Below are positions 21,060 through 32,135 of a DNA stretch of 64,000 bases, in pieces (within the stretch, counting starts at the first letter, position 1; every line of letters begins with the position of its first letter). A program made the translations under genes and the position numbers. This stretch comes from Diphasiastrum complanatum (Eukaryota > Streptophyta > Lycopodiopsida > Lycopodiales > Lycopodiaceae). The stretch lies in assembly GCA_029204225.1 (NCBI GenBank), contig CM055092.1:86224032-86288031 (forward strand), read 5' to 3'. A model generated the notes under the pieces. It was not told the DNA's origin and did not search any database. It worked only from the letters and a program-made list of their open reading frames with translations.

Positions 21060-23480
21060 AAAGGTTTCTAGTTGTGTATATGTGGATCTATGCAAACTCC
21101 ATCATTGCTAGATGCAAAGTATTTCATTACTTTTATTGATGAATTCTCTAGAAGAACAGTTGTTTACTTCATTAAGCAGAAATCAGAGGCTTTCATCAAG
21201 TGCAGACAATTCAAAGAGCATGCAAAAAATCAAACTGGCAAACGAATCAAAGCACTGAGGTTCGACAATGGGGGAGAATATATCTCCACCAAACTCAAGA
21301 AGTATTGCTTTAACAACGGCATTGAGCAACAATACATTACCTCCTATTCGTCTTAGTCAAATGGTCTTGCTGAGAGAAAGAACAGAATCTTAGTCGAATC
21401 AGCAAAGTGCATGTTATCACATGTGACACTTCCGAAGTCCTTCTGGAATGTTGTTGTTTCAACAACAACCTATATTTAGAACAGATGTCCTATTAAAGGT
21501 CTCTCAGACAAAACACCATTCGAAGTTTGGATAGGTACCAGACCTTCTGTATCGAATTTAAATTTTTTTGGATGTACTGCTTATGCGTAGATTTCTCTTG
21601 ATCTCAGGAAGAAGCTTGACTTCTAGAGTATCAGATGTATTTTCATCAGCTACACTAGTTCAAATGAAGATTACAAGTTCGATCCTATCGAGTCAAAAAT
21701 ATTTACTAGTCGGGATGTCATCTTCATCGAAGATCAATTTATCGACCTCAAGGAAAAAGACAAAGTCCATGTAGCCGACGTGTCCGATTCGTCCGACACA
21801 CTGAACTTCTAAGTTCCTCAGTCGACTATTCCTATCGAAGGTCCAAGCTCGTCATCTACTTTCGACAACATATCAACGGCAAATCCAAAGATGATGATGT
21901 TGCAATTCAGGAACTACAGTATGATGAAAACAATCAACTTTCTCTATTCTCCAGAAGATCATCAAGAGCTAGCAGACCTTTATCAGGTATATCGACGAGT
22001 CTACAGCCTACCTTGTTCAGGAGCCGACGACTATTGAAGAGACACTCAAAGAGTATTCATCTCTTATCAAGAACCAAACATGGAAGATTGTCAAATTACA
22101 TGCTAGCAAAAACGTAGTTGATTGCAAATGGATTTTCAAAGTCAAGTACAAGGCAGACAGAAGCATCGACAGAAGAAAAGCCCTACTTGTCGCCATAGGT
22201 TTTTCTCAGGTATACAATGTCAACTACACTGAGACCTTCAGTCCAGTAGTCAAGCATTCTTCTATTCGACTTTTATTATCGTTTGCTGCTGTAACAGATT
22301 TGGAAATACATCAAGTGGATGTACAGATAGCATATCTCAATGGTGTTATCAAAGAAGACATTTACATGGTGCAACCCAAAGGTTATATTATCGAAGGTAA
22401 ACATAATCATGTGTGTAAACACCATAAGACACTTTATGGCTTCAAGCAATCTGCTCGATCATGGTTTCAAAGGATTAATACTTTCAATATTGATCATGGC
22501 TACACACCAAGCTCTTCAGATTTGAATGTTTACTTCAAGACAGTGTAGCAGTCTTTTATCATTATCACTTTATACGTGGACGACACATTGCTTTTTGGCA
22601 ACACTATCGATCTGATAAAAGAAGCGAAGACTATGCTATCTTCCGAATTCGACATGACCAATCTAGGTGAAGCTCATTTCTGCCTTGGTATTCAAATCCA
22701 CATAGACAAAAATCAAAAGTTGATGTTCATTACTCAACAGAAGTACATCTACAATATGTTAGTCATATATAATTTGGTTAATTGCAAGCTAGCTCTCTCA
22801 CCAATGGAATCAGGCCTCAAGTTGTCAAAGGACCAGGTCCTCGAACAATCAAAGAGAAGGAGCAGATGCGTGAATATCCTTATCACTCTATAATAGGATC
22901 TCTTATGTACGCAATGATCTATATTAGGCCAGACATAGCTTTTGCAGTCAACTCTCTAAGTCCGTTTATGACTAATCCTAGTTTAACACATTGGAAGGCT
23001 CTTATCAGAGTCATGAGATATCTTCGAGCTACTATGGACTTATTGCATTTGTTATGGAGCAGTCGACAACGATAACTTCAATTTACTCAGTGGTTACACA
23101 TATGCAAGTTGGGCGGGAGATGTAGACACTCGTAAATCCACTTCTGGATTTACATTCCTCCTCAACAATGGTCCAATTTTCTAGAATAGTCATAAGCAAT
23201 CTTTGATAGCTCTATCTTCTATAGAATCAGAGTATATCGCATCCTTACAAGCTACAAAGGAAGCAATTTGGTTGAGAAACTTACTTTCAAATATCGGTCT
23301 GAAGCAATATGCTCCGACATTATTATTTTGTGATAATCAAAGTTCTATTGCCTTGTTAGCCAACCCTAGATTTCATTCTAAGAGTAAGCACATTGAAATT
23401 AAGTATCACTATGTCAGAAGCAAAGTTCTTGACAAAGAGGTTAGATTGCAGTATTGTCGAACAAAGGATATAACAACAAA
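21060..23480 (+). pseudogene. copia integrase-RT-RNase H pseudogene (family A)
   Basis: Domains in order: integrase core (AKYFITFIDEFSRRTVVYF, IKALRFDNGGEYIS, then a stop where Pro-Gln is usual, and NGLAERKNR), integrase C-terminus (FGCTAYA), reverse transcriptase (WIFKVKYKADRS-like, HQVDVQIAYLNGVIKEDIYM, LYGFKQSARSWFQRI, catalytic LYVDDTLLFGN) and RNase H (LSSIESEYIASLQATKEA, FCDNQSSIALLANPRFHSKS). More than ten stops and frameshifts break it. It is closely related to 29790-31210 (family A). Homology to that copy ends at ACAACAAAT (about 23479), where different sequence starts. Confidence 0.9.
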
Positions 23481-24588
23481 TGGCAGTGTGATAATGCAAG
23501 TTCCTTAGGCGTCAAAGACAACCATCGTCTGATCAGAAACTGAAGAGTCATAGATGTCCGTGTTCTGATCAGAGTGAGTAAACGAGCATGGTCAAACAGA
23601 AACGGAGTGCATCACAATAAGCATTCATCTACGTTATACACAGATAGAAAAGCGTGTTGCTGTTATATTACATTGAACCACAACAATAAATTATAACCAG
23701 TATGGCAGCATAACTTGGAGGCTCAAATTTGTCTTATGGACAAAGCATCACATAGAGTGTGTGATGAAGGTGTATTTATACACCGCATTTATGTATCTAA
23801 TTACCATAAATGTTTGTCATCTTACTAAGTGCTTTGTTGCACTCAAGGAGTAGTTGAATTACTATGACAGAATGACAACTATACATGGTCAGGTGACTTC
23901 GGACACTTTGATTGATGAACGAAGTCGGACACTTTGATTGATGAACGAAGTTGTCAAAGAAATTGGAGACTTCGGTGACTTCGGATGATGGAAGAAGTCG
24001 AGTGACTTGATTGTTGAAGAAGTCGAAGACTTCAGAGACTTCGAGTGATGGAAGAAGTCGAGTGATTTGATTGTTGAAGAATTCTAAGACTTCGGAGACT
24101 TCGAGTAATGGAAGAAGTCGAGTGACTTGATTGTTGAAGAAGACGAAGACTTCGGAGACTTCAAGTAATGGAAGAAGTCCAATGACTTGATTGTTGAAGA
24201 AGTCGAGTGACTTGATTGTTGAAGAAGTTGAAGTCGAGTGACTGAAAGAAGTCGGACACTTTGGTTGATCAATGAAGTTGGACACTTTGGTTGATGAACA
24301 AAGTTGTCGAGGAAGTCGGAGACTTCGAAGACTTTGATGTCGAGTGACTTGATTGTTGAAGAAATTGAGGGTGATCAGGCCTTTGATGTTCTTCATGATT
24401 CTTTGACATTCAAATGTAGAATTACACAAGAATGGATACCCTTTGACGTAGTTCAATTGAAAAGTCGATGAAGTCGACTTCAGCTGATTCGACTGTGTCT
24501 AAAATTGTAGGTTGTTGAACTGCTAACAAAAACCCGTGAATTTTACTAGGTAATATTCAAGGAGACAATTGTGGACCAAATATTCCAA
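23481..24588 (-). repeat. LTR-like segment with GACTTCGG-rich minisatellite
   Basis: The right end reads TATTCCAACA on the plus strand, i.e. TGTTGGAATA on the minus strand, a typical LTR start. The segment is joined to a broken copia pol at 23480. Its centre holds the 60-bp tandem repeat listed separately. The open minus-strand frame through it (Phe-Phe-Asn-Asn-Gln repeats) is a by-product of that repeat. The left LTR border is not defined. Confidence 0.45.
23985..24235. repeat. 60-bp tandem repeat, about four copies
   Basis: Units begin at about 24001, 24061, 24121 and 24181 with AGTGACTTGATTGTTGAAGA and repeat exactly every 60 bases; the fourth is partial. A related GACTTCGG word runs on both sides (23890-24370). 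The same word family occurs in the family A LTR at 31440-31555, so the repeat probably grew from LTR sequence. Confidence 0.85.
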
Positions 24589-24866
24589 CAGTAACAGATG
24601 CAATGCAATGCATTTTTAGCAACACCAAACTGACAAAAATTTACTAGTCAACTTATCCTCCAGACTGCTCGCTCCATTATCCATTAACTTTCATCCTCAA
24701 CACTCCACGAGGTGAAAATCAATACTCACTCAGCACTCAATTTTTAGCTCAAAACTTATTGCTCATGATCTCTCCAGTTCTCGTTCTCTCACATGGAATA
24801 AGAATACCAAAACCTAAAAAAGACATACCATCTTACTCTCTCTCATGAAGTCTTATAAACCCCATA

Positions 24867-25204
<338 letters not shown>

Positions 25205-25209
<5 letters not shown>

Positions 25210-26330
25210 AATTTGAATCAAAATGGTGATTCAAATGACTTTGTTGATTCTACTTGATTCTAACTTTGAAATTGTCAAAGTCGATACAATTGATTACGTA
25301 GACAAACACAAAGTCATTAGAATATTGATTGTGGAATTATGGACGATTCTATAAAAGAGTTAAGTGGCAAAAATGCATAGAACAATTAATTAGAAAAGCA
25401 TACATTCATACTGACATAATTCTGAATGCAATAAGACATGGATTCAAAAAGTACAAAGTTTGCTGAAATGGCAAGCACAAAACAATAGCGATAATAACTG
25501 CATACTCGAAACTATCTCAATTCACTAATTCTATGCTAGCTCGATGATTCAAAGATCATTCGAAAGCTTAACTATAAACGAAGGCCAGCCTCATAGACAA
25601 TTAGATCTAAACTAAGGCTTGATCATTGTTCTAGAATTCCTTGAACATGTATTTTAGTGTTGGAATTTCATCCAATACAATTTGAGAATGATATAATTGG
25701 CAAGATATATGTGACATCATTACAATGTTTCATATGTTGGTGACTCTAATACTCTAATTTGGAGATCATGTAATGATAAATGAAAACATAGTTTAACCTA
25801 GTTGGCATTCAACTTTCTTATTATATTTATATGTAATGATGTCTTTTCAACTACCATTATTTTTTGGAATTGCTTGGGTTGGTTTTTAATATGCTATAAC
25901 CATTTGAACCACATATAGCAAATAAATCTATATAGAAAATTTGTGATTGGTTCATTTGTCAATTTGTTTTCACTTTGATCTACGTGACCAAAGTCTTTAT
26001 CAAGATCAACAACCATTGCATCGAATTGTACACAAGTCATTTCATTCCAGTTATTGGTTGGAATGTTGTATCCAAAATAAAAATTTCTTACTGTGTAGTA
26101 GGATTTGTTTACATGTGATTTAAAATAATGAATTGTTGTTGAGTTCATATGTATTGTTTCGAGAATAATGATCTGAAATTTTTGAAATAAATGGATAAGA
26201 AATCTTGCAATAAAGTAATTGTATGCAATTGTTTCACTAAGTTTTAGGTATTGATTATTATAAAATGGCTATCAAAAGACAACATTGTTATTTTTTTAAA
26301 TGGTCAACCATTATTATTACTTTGAAATTT
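25205..26330. other. AT-rich, no gene seen
   Basis: I see no convincing coding region. A minus-strand frame at 25894-26148 (84 codons, MTCVQFDAMVVDLDKDFG) has mixed composition and no family signal; it could belong to the helicase remnant just upstream of it on the same strand. Confidence 0.4.
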
Positions 26331-26620
26331 ATCGAGTGCACAATTTTCTCTTTCCCGTTACTCTTGAGAGCCCCGAGTCTGCCTATCCCGATAAGCCACC
26401 TACCGAATCATTGCAATTGATGCTCGATTTCGAAGAGAAGGAAGAGCCCTTCATGACAAAAGGTTAATGCAAGGCAAAAAAAAAAAATTGTATTTAAGAT
26501 TGTTGTATTATTTATTGTCATCCCTTGGGATTTATGAGCTATCATGGCATATGTTAGAGTGAGAGAAAATGTTGACTTGTAGTAGATATGAGTATCGTGT
26601 GTTGAAAAGTTGTTCAAGTT
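26330..26620 (-). pseudogene. PIF1/Helitron-type helicase C-terminal scrap
   Basis: The minus strand reads FSLTLTYAMIAHKSQGMTIN and NTTI, the hallmark late motif of PIF1-like and Helitron helicases (Leu-x-x-Ala-x-x-x-x-His-Lys-Ser-Gln-Gly-x-Thr). After an A/T-run frameshift it continues GLFLLFEIE, near where those proteins have the last helicase motif. No other helicase motifs are visible upstream on that strand, so it is a small fragment. I cannot tell a Helitron from a free PIF1 gene copy. Confidence 0.6.
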
Positions 26621-27426
26621 GTGTGGTTTGTTGAACGATATTGTTACGTTAGATGTACAGAAGGATTCAGTGGTTTTGAAGGGCGTCTCTCCAAGTGAGG
26701 GACCTTATGAAACAAAAAGTCCAGAACTCCTTCGCCACTCATTAGAGGATTTCATTTTAGGCAAATTAGAATTTTGACTGTAGATCATTCTATAAGTGAT
26801 TGTTAGAAAGCTACGTCACTCTGAGAATGAAATCCTGGTAGCTAAGCAAGTCCAAGAACTAAGAAGAAGGTCATTTCTAGAGTCTAGTGACCAACAACGG
26901 AGGCAGTGAAGGATTTGAATTATCTTCAACCTGCGTGAAGGAAAAAATTTAGATGAGTGTTGTCCACTACAGTAGCTTGCCGTCCATCCATTCTGTTGTC
27001 CATCATGATTTAGAACTAAAAAATGGGCTTTGTTAAGAAATATGTAGAATGTATGCATGCGTGCAAGGAAACAGCAAGAAAGCGAATAAGATCATTCACA
27101 AAAAACATGACTCAAAATACTGATCCTAATATTTTTGCATTATAAAAGAGAGTACACGTTGAGACAATATCTCTTTTACTCTAGAAGATTTTCTCTAAGT
27201 CTCCATAAGTTCTCATATCTTATTGGCACAGGAAATTTGGCCATGACCAACTTGAACGCAGGACGCGCGTGTCCCCAGGTGTCCCTCTGATGTTGTCTGC
27301 CATCCTGCCCACCCTGCTCGGACATCTTCCTTGCTTGCTTGCCACGTGACATCCCTATTTTATCCCATAATATTTTAGGAGAAGTGATTCTCTTTGCATA
27401 TATAATACAAAAGCACATTACTTCAC

Positions 27427-27429
<3 letters not shown>
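26621..27429. other. no gene seen
   Basis: Open frames on the minus strand (26816-27058 and part of 27176-27619) show no family signal or splice structure. Nothing further is supported. Confidence 0.4.

Positions 27430-27455
<26 letters not shown>
27430..27455. repeat. (TG)13 microsatellite
   Basis: A short pure TG/GT run between AT-rich sequence on the left and a GC-rich block on the right. Confidence 0.95.
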
Positions 27456-27457
<2 letters not shown>

Positions 27458-27479
27458 CGGACCTGGCCCTGGCGCCTTG

Positions 27480-27620
27480 GTCTCGGTGTCTGCTGGAGCC
27501 AGTGGTCCCAACGTTGGAGCCTGGCACCTAGTGATCCCAACGTCCCCGGTGCCAGTGGTGCAGGGAACACTAGTGGTCCCTATGAGATGAGTGCTAGCGC
27601 CAGTGGTCCCGGGCGCCACC
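27480..27620. repeat. GC-rich degenerate CAGTGGTCCC repeat
   Basis: The word CAGTGGTCCC, CTAGTGATCCC, CAGTGGTGCAG or CTAGTGGTCCC recurs five times in 130 bases, each with a GCC or AAC flank. The block is much more GC-rich than its surroundings and ends abruptly at the LTR start at 27623. No gene is supported. Confidence 0.5.
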
Positions 27621-27622
27621 CG

Positions 27623-27793
27623 TGTTAGATTATTCTCCTATTAATCAACTAATCGACATTTTAATCTTCATCCAACTCATTATCCAGACCTGCAGGTTTC
27701 TTCGTGTTTCTACACATTCTGTAGAACTGCTTGGAAATGGCTCACAGGTGGCTCTGACGTTTATTGACATCATCGACAAACTTCAAAGACTTC
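27623..27793 (+). repeat. family A copia LTR, 5' fragment
   Basis: It starts TGTTAGATTATTCTCCTA and matches the start of the LTR at 31285 for about 165 bases (GACGTTTATTGACATCATCG is identical in both), then stops at about 27793. There it joins sequence of another, minus-strand copia element. It is the left end of a family A element whose right LTR is at 31285. Confidence 0.8.
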
Positions 27794-28200
27794 TCGGGTC
27801 TTGATATTTTCAGACACGTGACTATGTCTTTCTTGCACATGTCATACAGGCTCCTCATGTTCAGATGATACATTCTTCTGTGCCAGAGCTGATCTTCATT
27901 TTCTGATGCATTTAAGATGCTATCAGAATTGTTGATTGTCTTGCTTGGTAGAGATTTCCTTCTCTGCATCCAACCGTCAGCAATTTGTTTGTTGTTTTCT
28001 CGATCATGCGGCATGTATTGCCATCAAATAAAACTCGAATTCCAAGATCTACCATCTTGGAGACTGATAGCAGGTCTTTTCTCAGTGAAGGTATGTAGAG
28101 TGCTCCTGGAAGCTCTGCTTGACCTGACAGTGTTTGCAATTGTAGAGTCCCGATGCCTTTGACATCATGTCGGCTTCCATCACCTAGAATCACTACTCTA
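27794..28200 (-). pseudogene. copia protease end and GAG-pre-integrase (family B)
   Basis: Two overlapping minus-strand frames give VVILGDGSRHDVKGIGTLQL, ELPGALYIPSLRKDLLSVSK, then SENEDQLWHRRMYHLNMRSL and KISRPEK. These are the C-terminal half of copia protease and the zinc-binding start of integrase. The frame ends abruptly at about 27793, where the family A LTR fragment begins, so integrase, reverse transcriptase and the 3' LTR of this element are lost. Confidence 0.8.
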
Positions 28201-29203
28201 TTGTCTTAGAGTTCTCTGAAGTTGATCAAGATCTTCTTGTTGTAGGTGATGTGTGATGTTGCCCCTGAATCAATGACTACATCATAGTCTTGTTCAGTGT
28301 AGCTTGTTGAAGCTTCATCAAGTATTGTGAAGGTTTCATCACCTCTATCTGCATCTTTGGATGACTCTGCAACATTTGTTTTCTCAGCTTTTTTCTTTCT
28401 TTTTGGGTTGAATCTGCAATAGTATGTAGAATGCCCCTTCTTCTTGCAGTGCATGCAAGGTATTGCTGGATTAAACCAACATTTGTTGGTTGTGTGTCCT
28501 GGCTTGTGATAGTGATCACAGAAAGAAGATTGTTGATTATCATTGCCTCTGTTCGAAGACTTGTCGAATCTGGGCTTGTTCTTGTTTTTCTTCCTCCCTT
28601 TTGTGAAGAGAGCTTTCTCTTGATCATTGTTTTCTTCTCCTTTGTCCCTCATCAGCAACAAGACTGATTGCTTTGTCGAGTGTCATATTTGGTAGACTCA
28701 GTATGAGCATTCTCAACGGCTGATAGGACGCAAATAGAGATTTCATAAAGTACATCAGTTGTTGTGGTGCTGGGACCTAGTGTTCTTGTCCAGATGCAGC
28801 GAGTTGAGCAAAGATCATTATGATCTTCTCAACGTGCTAATCCAACTGGTTGCCATCCCATCATATGGATTGCAGCTGATTGTGAAGATGCATCACTGAA
28901 GTGGTAGGCCTCACTTCGTACTTCTGCTTTAGTCTTTCCCATGTTGCATGGCTGCTTTCGTAGTCTTCAATCTGCATGAGTAGATCTTCATTGATGGACA
29001 GAAATGATTATCGCCATTGCACGCTCATCCTTTCTTATCCACTCAACTCTCTTCGGGTCTCCCTCTGGAGGCTGCACCTCTGAGAGTTCGGTCACCGACC
29101 AGATGCCTTCACCCTTCAGAAGCATTTTGATTTTGAATTTTCATACTCTGTAATTTCCGCCATCAAGACTAATTGCTATCCTTGTCTGGATTGTTGTAGC
29201 CAT
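28200..29203 (-). pseudogene. copia gag and protease active site (family B)
   Basis: Gag begins at the ATG at 29203-29201 (ATTIQTRIAISLDGGNYRV) and runs with several stops (KMLLKGEGIWSVTELSE, VEWIRKDERAMAII). From 28661 a clear frame carries two zinc knuckles: the first, CDHYHKPGHTTNKC, has Tyr for the second Cys; the second, CMHCKKKGHSTYYC, is complete. The protease active site VVIDSGATSHI is intact. A stop near 28205 ends the frame. The order gag-protease-integrase on the minus strand, with a primer-binding site at 29331, fits a copia element. Confidence 0.85.
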
Positions 29204-29330
29204 ATTGTGTTGCCTACAGTATCAATGTTCAGATATCAGTAGTGATAGAATGGTAAAATGCGAATCTGTGCAAATCTAAAGGCATTAAATGTGATTACCA
29301 AGAAAGATACCATGTCGTTAACACCTAAGT

Positions 29331-29342
29331 GCTCTGATACCA
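29331..29342 (-). promoter_or_regulatory. tRNA-Met primer-binding site of copia family B
   Basis: The plus strand reads GCTCTGATACCA (complement of TGGTATCAGAGC), 128 bases upstream of the gag start on the minus strand. TGTCACGAATGG, the LTR edge, follows at once. Confidence 0.9.
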
Positions 29343-29785
29343 TGTCACGAATGGATTTTGTTTCACAAACAGATTGTTTTCGTTCGGTTTTCTTGCGCGG
29401 AAGCCTACAGGATCCTAGGCATGTGACTACAAATCACATCACATAAATCTTTCTAGCAATCAAGACAACAAAAATCAAGAGGGTGGACAAGAGAGAGCAA
29501 TTGTATTATCAGTTTTTTTGTTTTAGAACGAGATGATCAGTTTTTCGCTTGTTGGCAGCTTGACACTCAACTCTATCATTGTGTTTAGCTCGTTGGCAGA
29601 CTTTCATGCAAAGCTATTTTCGTTTCTTGTTCTCTCTATCTCTTCTGTACTTTTCGCTCTCCTAATTCTCGTTGATCCAAAGTTGCATTTATATCTCCAC
29701 CGTGTGGAGTTTACAAGATAGCTAAACAGATAATTACAAGAGTACTTAATGCTAATCAACTAGTTAGTTATTCTCTGTTATATCA
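29343..29785 (-). repeat. copia family B 5' LTR
   Basis: It starts TGTCACGAATGG beside the primer-binding site and ends about where family A reverse transcriptase starts (about 29790), probably at TATATCA (29784). It is about 440 bases long and non-coding. Its 3' LTR partner is absent, as the element is truncated at 27793. Confidence 0.65.
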
Positions 29786-29787
29786 AG

Positions 29788-31284
29788 ACCCAGACATGGA
29801 CAATTATCGAATTATTTACTAGCAGAAATATAGTTGATTGCAAATGGAGTTTCGAAGTCAAGTACAAAGCAGACGGAAGCATCGACAGAAGAAAAGCTCG
29901 ACTTGTTGCCAGAGGTTTTTCTCACGTATACAATGTCAATTACACTGAGACCTTCAGTCCAGTAGTCAAGCATTCTTCTATTTGACTTTTATTATCATTT
30001 GCTATTGTAGCAGATTTGGAAATGCATCAAATGGATGTACAAACAACATATCTTAATGGAGTTATTGAAGAAGACATTTACATGGTGCAACCCGAAGGTT
30101 ATATTATCAAAGGTAAACACAATTATGTGTGTAAACTCCATAAAGCATTTTATGGCTTGAAGCAATCTGCTCGAGCATGGTTTCAAAGGATCAATATTTT
30201 CCTTATTGATCATGGCTACACACCAAACTCTTCAGATTTGAATATTTACTTCAAGACAATGCAACAGTCTTTTATCATTATCACTTTATATGTGGACGAC
30301 ACATTGCTCTTTGACAACAGTATCGATTTGAATAAAGAAGGCAAGACAATGCTATCTTTCGAATTCGACATGACTGATCTGGGCGAAGCTCATTTCTGCC
30401 TTAAAATTCAAATCCACAGAAAAAGAATCAAAAGTTGATCTACATTACTCAATAGAGGTACATCAACAATATGTTAGTCAGATATAATTTGGTTAATTGC
30501 AAGTTAGCTCTCTCACCAATAGAACCAGGTCTCAAGTTGTCAAAGGACCAGTGTCCTCGAACAATCAAAGAGAAGGAGCACAGTGTGTGAATATCCTTAT
30601 CATTCTATGATAGGATCTCTTATGTACGCAATGATCTTTCTATACCAGGCCAACAGTCAGCTCCCTAAGTCAGTTTATGACTAACCATGGTATAACACAT
30701 TGGAAGGCTCTTATCAAAGTCATGAGATATCTTTGAGCTACTATGGACTTTTGCATTTTTTATGGAGTAGTCGACAATGACAAACTCAATTTACTAGTGG
30801 TTACACATATGCAAGTTGGGCAGGAGATGTAGACACTTGTAAATCCACTTTTGGATTTACATTCTTCCTCAACAATGGTCCTATCTCCTGGAAGAGTCAC
30901 AAGCAATCTTTGATAGTTCTATCTTCTACAGAATCAAAGTACATTGCAGCCCCGCAAGCTACAAAGGAAGTAATTTGGTTGATAAACTTACTTTCAGATA
31001 TCGGTCTGAACCAATACGCTCCGACATTATTATTTTATGATATTCAAAGTGTTATTGGCTTGTCAACCAACCCTAGAATTCATTCTACGAGTAAGCACAT
31101 TGAAATTAAGTATCACTATGTCAGAAGCAACGTTCTCGACAAAGAGATTAGATTGAAGTACTGTCGAATGCAAGATATGACAACAAATATTTTTACAAAG
31201 CATTAAGCTTGGATGTGCACAGAAAGTTTTGTCCAGAACTAAGTTTGAAGGTCAAGGCATTCATGGATTTAGATTAAGGGAGCG
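29788..31284 (+). pseudogene. copia reverse transcriptase and RNase H (family A)
   Basis: From ACATGGACAATT on, the sequence follows the 22080-23480 copy: IVDCKWSFEVKYKADGSIDR, ARLVARGFSHVYNVNYTETF, a stop, MHQMDVQTTYLNGVIEEDIY, FYGLKQSARAWFQRI, catalytic LYVDDTLLFDN, then after frame breaks RNase H (LSSTESKYIAAPQATKEV, CRMQDMTTNIFTKH, 30910-31206). The final GGATTTAGATTAAGGGAGCG before the LTR is a polypurine-type priming site. Gag and integrase are absent; their place is taken by the minus-strand family B element. Confidence 0.88.

Positions 31285-32135
<851 letters not shown>

Noticed and set aside
20926-21111. 61-codon frame across the palindromic motif cluster
   Set aside because: No domain; runs from the motif cluster into copia integrase in the wrong frame.
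23797-24456. 219-codon minus-strand frame with Phe-Phe-Asn-Asn-Gln repeats, at first like a repeat protein
   Set aside because: The repeat is an exact 60-bp DNA repeat inside LTR-like sequence; the period being a multiple of three keeps the frame open by chance.
27176-27619. 147-codon minus-strand frame rich in Thr, Gly, Pro and His
   Set aside because: Driven by the GT microsatellite and the CAGTGGTCCC repeat; ends at an LTR border.
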